Source: Trebouxia sp. TZW2008
Lineage: Eukaryota; Chlorophyta; Trebouxiophyceae; Trebouxiales; Trebouxiaceae
Length of the DNA: 64,000 nt
Assembly (NCBI GenBank): GCA_002118135.1
Contig: BDIU01000257.1
Coordinates: 62,001 to 126,000, forward strand
Reading direction: 5' to 3'
Part shown: positions 58,435-64,000 of the stretch, one piece after another
Position numbering within the stretch: the first letter of the stretch is position 1
Layout of the letters: the number at the start of each line of letters is the position of its first letter
The notes under the pieces: model-generated
Databases searched by the model: none
Told to the model about the DNA's origin: nothing
The model's input: the letters and a program-made list of their open reading frames with translations, nothing else
Made by a program: the position numbers and the translations under genes

Positions 58435-58716
58435 ATGCCTAAGAGGCTGAGCCCAAGGAAAACAGACGAGACACCCATGTGTCCGCTGGGCCATCGTAAG
58501 ATACCTTGTCTCGCAAAACAGCAGCAATTCAGGCAGCATAGGAGCAGCATCTGGGCCAAGCTGACGCCAAGACAGGACCCTTGTGAACAGTACCGGCAGG
58601 TGCCATCGAGTACAGTAACTTCTCTTGTAAAGAGTGCTTTGGTTCCTGAGGAAACTGTCCTTATATCAAATTGTCCTTACGCAGAGGTGCCTCTGCAGCC
58701 AGGATGCAGTCATTAG
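58435..58716 (+). CDS. Possible small basic protein or single exon
   Basis: ATG at 58435 directly follows a CAG acceptor-like site. The frame runs 93 codons (MPKRLSPRKTDETPMCPLGH at the start), basic and Gln-rich. A possible donor follows CGGCAG at 58599. No family is recognised. It could be the last exon of the unrecognised gene to the left or a chance frame. Confidence 0.25.
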   Translation: MPKRLSPRKTDETPMCPLGHRKIPCLAKQQQFRQHRSSIWAKLTPRQDPCEQYRQVPSSTVTSLVKSALVPEETVLISNCPYAEVPLQPGCSH

Positions 58717-59630
58717 GTACCAATTGCATTGTCCTTACACTGAGCTTGTCCTTACATTGATTTTCGTATTAAGCAGAAGCTGATGTTACTGTACACGCAT
58801 TGCTGACCTGCTGTCACAGTCCTCTTGCCACTTGCCTCCTGATTGCAACCAGCTTGAACGCTATATGCATGTATGAAATTGCGAAATGCCTGCTACTGTA
58901 CTCAACACGTGCATTGGCAGAGGCGAGGAGCTGTTCTGCTGTAGAGAATTTCCATGTCGATGATTGGCAAGCATTCCAAATGCCCATCTGATTCAAGCAG
59001 TCGTGTTTGACAAGTTCAAAAATGTCTCACTTGTGGAACTCGTTCTGCAAACGCATATACACTTGCTCTTCCTGACGTGCTGTCAACAGTTGGCAGGCTA
59101 TGCAAAGGCAACAGGCAGAACAGTTGATCTCAGAAATTCCAGGTCAAAAATGTGCGTTCAATTTCTGCTTACATTCAAGGGCATTATCGAGGTAGCGAGG
59201 GTTGGACATTTCAAAGGCGGGAACTCACAACCGAGTTGAGCACTGTCCACACCGCTCAGCGCAATCTCACAAGTTGCAATCGCCATAGCAAACCTGCTCT
59301 CAAGCCTTTTGCTTACTTGCGCTCAGCTCAGCTGCTGAGCCTCCATCTTCGTGTCCACGCTGTCCTGCTGCCTGTTTTTGACTACCGCAGGAAGTGCAAA
59401 CGTCTCTGAAGCGACAGATCGAACCCTGCAAACTTGCAGACGGTCAGAGCTAGCAGAGGTCTCAACAACACCTATTCTAGAAGCTAAGCTCGTAAGTTCT
59501 ATTGCTCCTTGCACCACCGATTCGCCCTGCTGCAGCCCTGTTTGTATGCTTGCAAGCAACTGGTCAACAACGTTTGCTTCCGTCAGCAGTGTTCGGCGTG
59601 AGCGTTTACGCTTTTATGTGCTGTCGCAGC
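58717..59630. promoter_or_regulatory. Upstream region of GATA gene 2
   Basis: No coding signal. TTGTCCTTAC occurs three to four times near 58655-58755. The last 300 bases presumably hold the promoter and 5' UTR. Confidence 0.4.
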
Positions 59631-61646
59631 ATGGGTAAGCCCACTCAAAGCCAAAGGAAAGCTCAGGCTGATGCTAAAGGCCCGTGTGACGCCTGTCACG
59701 TCACAGGTACGTGCCTGCTGACTTCGTCCTGCAGACATTGACAGTACAGCCGGTTGTTTATCGCTTTGCCACTTGCGGTCTATGTCTAACTCACCTTCTG
59801 CTGCAGAGTCGCCCCAGTGGCGCAATGGGCCGGCACATCAACCGACATTGTGCAATGCTTGTGGAACAAAATACAGGCGTGATCCCAAAGGCTTGGCCGC
59901 ATACGTAAGGCTCTGTATGTGTATCAACCACTGATGGTCCTGTTGCTCTCTGTTATGGCTCTCGATCACTTCAATTGCAGCAACTCCTGTGCATTCTGCT
60001 GCCAACTCCTGACTCCACTCTGATTTGCATAGTGATTGTTGTATGCAGGTGATGAGAAAGACCACGGCAGTAACTACCTCGGGCATCATTGGAGGTGCTG
60101 CTAATGGTGCTGCAGCATCTGCAGCCTCATCTGTTGAGACTACTACTGGCTTTGCTCAGCCCCCTGCCCAGCACCCTGCTGTACCCCACCCCCCTCAGCG
60201 CGCTGCCCCCAAAGCGTCCAAGCGCAAGCCCAAATATTCTGCTCAGACTGCTCAGCGAACCACCCATGGCTCTACTCATCGTGACCCTGACCCGTCCGTG
60301 ACTACTGACCCCAATGACCGTCCCAATCCCCACCACCCCCATCCTGCCCCCCACCACCCCTCCTCTAGTCACCCTTTGTCCAATCACCCTGCTCACCTCT
60401 CTGCTCACCCCCCCACATCCCACCACCCCACCAGTGGCCTCACCCTCAGCAGCGCCGTCCCCAGGGCTGCCTCTTCTTCATCCAGTGGTGTGGCTACCAG
60501 TACCGATGTTGAGATGACTGATGCTGATGACTGCCCAGTCTTTTCCCGGCGAAGCCGCCCAGTCAAGAAGTCCACCAAGCTGAACGGCTGTGATCTCACC
60601 TCTCAGGTATTCTTTTGGCTACACTGGTAATGACAATGCTCCTGTTACAAGCTGCTATAACATATCTTGTCGACATCAGCATTTTCTGTGTAGATATCAT
60701 TGTTTGCATGATGTTTCAAGAGAAGCAAGTGGGCAACAGAGAAAATGTCAGCTCGCTTTTGCAAGTACACCAATGTGTAAATTAGTGAATGTTGCTTTTT
60801 CACTGCTTTGGCACATGTCATGCACATTGTGTGCATGCAAGGTGCACACAGTCACTATATGACTGCAAGTGGTCTGTTCCTTTTTTTTGCCTTGCTTCAG
60901 CTGTCTGGTCACATGTATGTCATTTGCTGGCTGTAAAACATGGACTTTTGGTCATGCTTCGTCAACTCACAGCCACACTTCTTCTGCAAACAGTCACGGT
61001 CGATTGCTAACAGCATTGTACGTTCAGCAGTCTGCATTGTAACCACCTGACAAATGCAATATTTGCAGGTATGTGAGGCACCCAAACGATGCGCTAAGCG
61101 CAAGAACCACAGCTCTGCTGATGAGCTCCCAGAAGCTGACAATTCTCCTCCCAAGAAGGCTAAGACGAAGCACACCCACCCCAGCCACAGCAACCCCAAC
61201 TTGCAGCATGCACCCACTGCACTTCAGGTAGCTGCTTCCGCCCTTCTGCAGCATCAACATGTAGCAGCATGACTTTTTGGACAGCATCACTTGCCTGCCA
61301 CCAACATGCACAGCCTCTGCATTGCCTTACTGTAAAAGGGTGTCAAGCATGCAAATATGCTTTGCTGCATGCAAAGCAATGCACTGCCCACCTGTGCGCA
61401 CCAATGGCAAAACACCAAAACATCCTTACCTTGTGTATGCTTGGAGCTCACTTCCAAACAGCTTTTGACGACTAATTTGCCGCGCAGGCCCCCCTTCTGC
61501 AGGCACCTGCCCCGCCCCCCATAAACCCCAACCCTAGCCCCCACCTCAACCCGCCCATGCCCACTCAGTACCGCAAGGGTGCCAGGAAGACCCGCACAAG
61601 GGCGCTGTGGGCCCCCAACCCCTTCACCCCCACTGACCCCAAGTAA
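59631..61646 (+). CDS. GATA-type zinc-finger protein 2
   Basis: Exons 59631-59706, 59807-59904, 60049-60606, 61069-61227 and 61488-61646 join in phase to 349 residues. The single GATA finger is CDAC, 18 residues, CNAC (ESPQWRNGPAHQPTLCNACG), split by an intron at the same codon as in the paralogue at 47080. Then follow a long Pro/His/Ser-rich region, an acidic patch ending DVEMTDADDCPVF, a basic motif RRSRPVKKSTKLNGCD, a Lys-rich exon (CAKRKNHSSADELPEADNSP) and a basic end (YRKGARKTRTRALWAPN). It is probably a nuclear DNA-binding regulator. The start MGKPTQSQRKAQ matches MAKPTQRQRALK in the paralogue, which supports the start choice. Confidence 0.87.
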
Positions 61647-62865
61647 GCCTCTTTCGCACTGTTGTGATGCCAGCTGTCACTGAATGCTGTCCTGGTCTCC
61701 TTGTGTAGACTTATAGCTATGGTGTTGTGTGCAAGGCTAATGCTCGAATGTTTTCATCGCAGCTGCTTTTGATGTAGAGTTGAGACATGCAATCTGCAGC
61801 AGCAGCACTAGCTGCAGATTTGCAGACTGTTCATTGTGAAGCAAACTTCAGGCATGTGTTGTTTTCTGATGTTGGTCGCTTGCTGACAATCAGCTGTCAT
61901 GTAGGACGGTTGGACTGTGTGATGCTGCATTGAGTCCCATGTATGGCCCTGGTGACCATGAAATGGCTGATCTGCTGAGTTTGGCGGACTTATGTGAACA
62001 GCAGCAGCAGTAGTATCACCCCTCATCAAGGTTCTGCACCTGCCATGCGCAGATGCTCCAAAAGAAAAGCTCAAGCGACTGACTGAACTATACGCTGCAA
62101 AATCATCAGCAGCAACATTGACTATGGCAGTGATCATTACTCATACTGTCAGGATTTATGGCACAGCGTTTGTGCAGCCGCCTGACAAGGCAGACACCAC
62201 TTAGGACTTGACATGGCGATTGACTGGCATCAAAGACACTGTTTGCAGTTTGAAACATTCGTAGCTAAGTTTTTCAGGTTTCACTCAGCCTTATTCTGTG
62301 AGCGGCAGCTGGACTTTGTACTTTGAAAGCTGCAATTTGTTTTCAACAGCTTGAGCGCTGACTTGGCTGCTCGCTGCAGCACTGCATTGCTGCAGACTTG
62401 ACTCAATGATTCACCTATTGTAGGTCAGGCGATATCAGTTCCAAATAGACCTTTGTAAGCAACAATGTGATCAGATTCAAGCGCATATGACCGCTGCAAT
62501 GCTCTGCGAACTCCAGCAAGCTCACTGATTCAGCAGCATGTCTCAAAAGCGCCAGCTCTTACAGTTCCAATTGTCTACACACTGTCTTGACCAACAGCAG
62601 TCCATTCCATTGCTAATGTGTGGAGGACTCCTCTGAAAGCATGTTGTGGCTGCGTCTCAGTCCAACACAATCTCAGCTGAGCTACCGCATTTTACAACTC
62701 CAATGCTCGAGCAGAAAAACACTTTGTAGTGTACAAGATTATGCTACTTTACACCTGCCTTTGATATGATCAATCACTGACAGCATTTGACTATATATGA
62801 TACAGTTATGCTTCACTGAAATCGCGCAAGGACGCACAGAAAATCGAAGTTGCTAAAGTGCATTG
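61647..62865. other. Intergenic, nothing recognised
   Basis: Holds the 3' flank of GATA gene 2. Short frames only, with no repeats comparable to the regions on either side. Confidence 0.5.
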
Positions 62866-63260
62866 CTTCTACACCAACTTGCCAGCAGCAAAGGCTCTGC
62901 CAACGCCACAAGTAGGACCAACTGCAAGTAGGACTAACAGCACAAGACTCCAAAGGTGGAAATGCTATGTTGCGCTGCTGCTACACTGAATCGTCAGCAA
63001 CAAAGGCTCTGCCAATGGCATAAGCGGCATCAAGAGCACAAGACTCCAAAAGTGGAATAGCTACATGCAGCTACACTGAATAGCCAGCAACAAAGGCTCT
63101 GCCAATGGCATAAGCAGCAAGGTGAAAGCGGCAAGGTGAAACAGCTATATTGCATTGCAGCTACACCAAATAGCCAGCAGCAAATCAAACCAAAGGGTGG
63201 ATCAGCTATATTGATTGCTGCTACACGGAATAGCCAGCAGCAAAGGCTCTGCCAATGCCA
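62866..63260. repeat. Tandem copies of the VIT-gene coding end
   Basis: The last 40 bases of the transporter CDS and its stop (plus strand CTACACGGAATAGCCAGCAG then CAAAGGCTCTGCCAATGCC) recur downstream of it in transcription near 63160, 63070, 62980 and 62870, each slightly altered. The intact coding copy is the 5'-most in transcription order. Confidence 0.85.
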
Positions 63261-64000
63261 TAAGTAGCACCTAGAGCTATCCAGCCCCCGACAATAACAC
63301 GCCCTGCTCCCTTGAGCATGTTTGCTCCTCCCAACCAAGCACCCAGGCTACCAAAAGACGCCAAAGCAGCTGACGTGGACAACACCAATGACAGAATCCG
63401 CATTGGGTGGCTGTGAATGAAAGACGCTGCTAAAAGAGGAATTGCGGCTCCAATGCAAAAGGCAAATGCTGACGCTAAGCAGGCTTGCAGAGGGTTGGCC
63501 AGTTCGTCAATGTCAATGCCCAATTCATCACGGGCATGCGCACGGATGACATCCTTCTCTGTGAATTCAATTGCGACTTGCTTGGCCAAGTCTTTTGACA
63601 AGCCTCTGTTTTCGTAGATTGCTGCAAGCTCCTCAAGTTCATGCTGTCTGGCTGCAGGACCCTTGGCTTGCATTTGCTTCTCCTTTTCAATGTCAGCCTG
63701 CATTGCCACATTTGCAATTCAGCATGTTGTTCACTTCAAGAAACCGATATGCTGAAGGTGACTGTCCAGTTAGGTGCGGCGCAAGCAAGCCTTCAGCCCT
63801 TTTTCTGACAGTAACAAAGCTACACCGAGCAGCATACCTGCTCGGCATCCTTTTGTGAGGCAACAGAAATATATTCGCCCACAACCATGCTGAGGGCGCC
63901 ACCCACCAAACCAGCCAACCCCGCGAGGATCATATAGTGCAGAGCGCTGCTGCCTCCACCAACACCGATCATAAGGGAAGCGACAGAGACTAGGCCATCA
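63221..64000 (-). CDS. VIT1/CCC1-family iron/manganese transporter, 5' end missing
   Basis: Two exons are in the window: 64000-63838 (continues beyond the edge) and 63697-63221. The first encodes DGLVSVASLMIGVGGG and AGLAGLVGGALSMVVGEYIS, then VASQKDAEQ, the signature first helices of the family (DGLxSTASLxLG, AGACSMAxGEYVSV). The second encodes a cytosolic helix with the metal-binding acid pattern (ELEELAAIYENRGLSKDLAK, HARDELGID) and three hydrophobic segments, ending GIGRAFAAGYSV. The family moves Fe2+ or Mn2+ into the vacuole. The intron between 63697 and 63838 falls after the EQ of the loop. Substrate is not decided by the sequence. Confidence 0.9.

Noticed and set aside
58435..58716. 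Confident protein-coding gene
   Set aside because: Kept only as a low-confidence feature because no family, partner exon or conserved start supports it.

Overview
This is eukaryotic nuclear DNA, most likely from a green alga (Chlorophyta; a trebouxiophyte or another core chlorophyte). The signs are genes broken into many short exons with GT-AG introns and near-universal CAG acceptors, roughly balanced base composition, plastid-type proteins (a multi-S1 RNA-binding protein with a transit-like N-terminus), a CELF protein of the CHLAMY1 C3 type, plant/algal GATA fingers, and a plant-type telomere motif inside one intron. A CFAP45 gene implies a flagellated stage or a remnant of one. The species cannot be fixed from the sequence. 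All gene models were assembled by eye: exon joins were accepted when splice sites, reading phase and family similarity agreed. No transcript evidence was available.

Layout: (1) 692-10918, minus: a large multi-exon S1-domain RNA-binding protein. (2) 11163-12460, plus: a small SUFU-like protein, head to head with (1). (3) 15044-31093, plus: an ATAD2/Yta7-type bromodomain AAA-ATPase of about 24 exons and 1580 residues, the centrepiece of the window. (4) 32319-34736, minus: a three-RRM CELF/Bruno-like protein. (5) 35974-39000, plus: an organellar RbgA/YlqF-type circularly permuted GTPase. (6) 39672-46419, minus: CFAP45, an axonemal microtubule inner protein. (7) 47080-50101, plus, and (8) 59631-61646, plus: two paralogous single-finger GATA proteins. 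(9) 50102-58430: a gene-poor stretch made of several families of decayed tandem repeats, with exon-like pieces of an unrecognised plus-strand gene. (10) 63221-64000, minus: a VIT1/CCC1-family transporter cut by the window edge. A 37-base N gap sits inside the first GATA gene.

The genes do not form one pathway. They cover organelle RNA and ribosome biology (S1 protein, RbgA), chromatin and transcription (ATAD2-like, two GATA proteins), RNA regulation (CELF), a cilium component (CFAP45) and metal transport (VIT).

The most striking property is architectural. Introns in nearly every gene contain one to five decayed, tandem copies of the neighbouring exon edge, each still carrying its acceptor or donor. 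When the copied piece includes the acceptor, the intact exon is the 3'-most copy in transcription order. When it includes the donor, the intact exon is the 5'-most copy. This looks like ongoing local tandem duplication across exon-intron borders, which lengthens introns and leaves pseudo-exons behind. At least one copy (20065-20151) is still a clean in-frame cassette.
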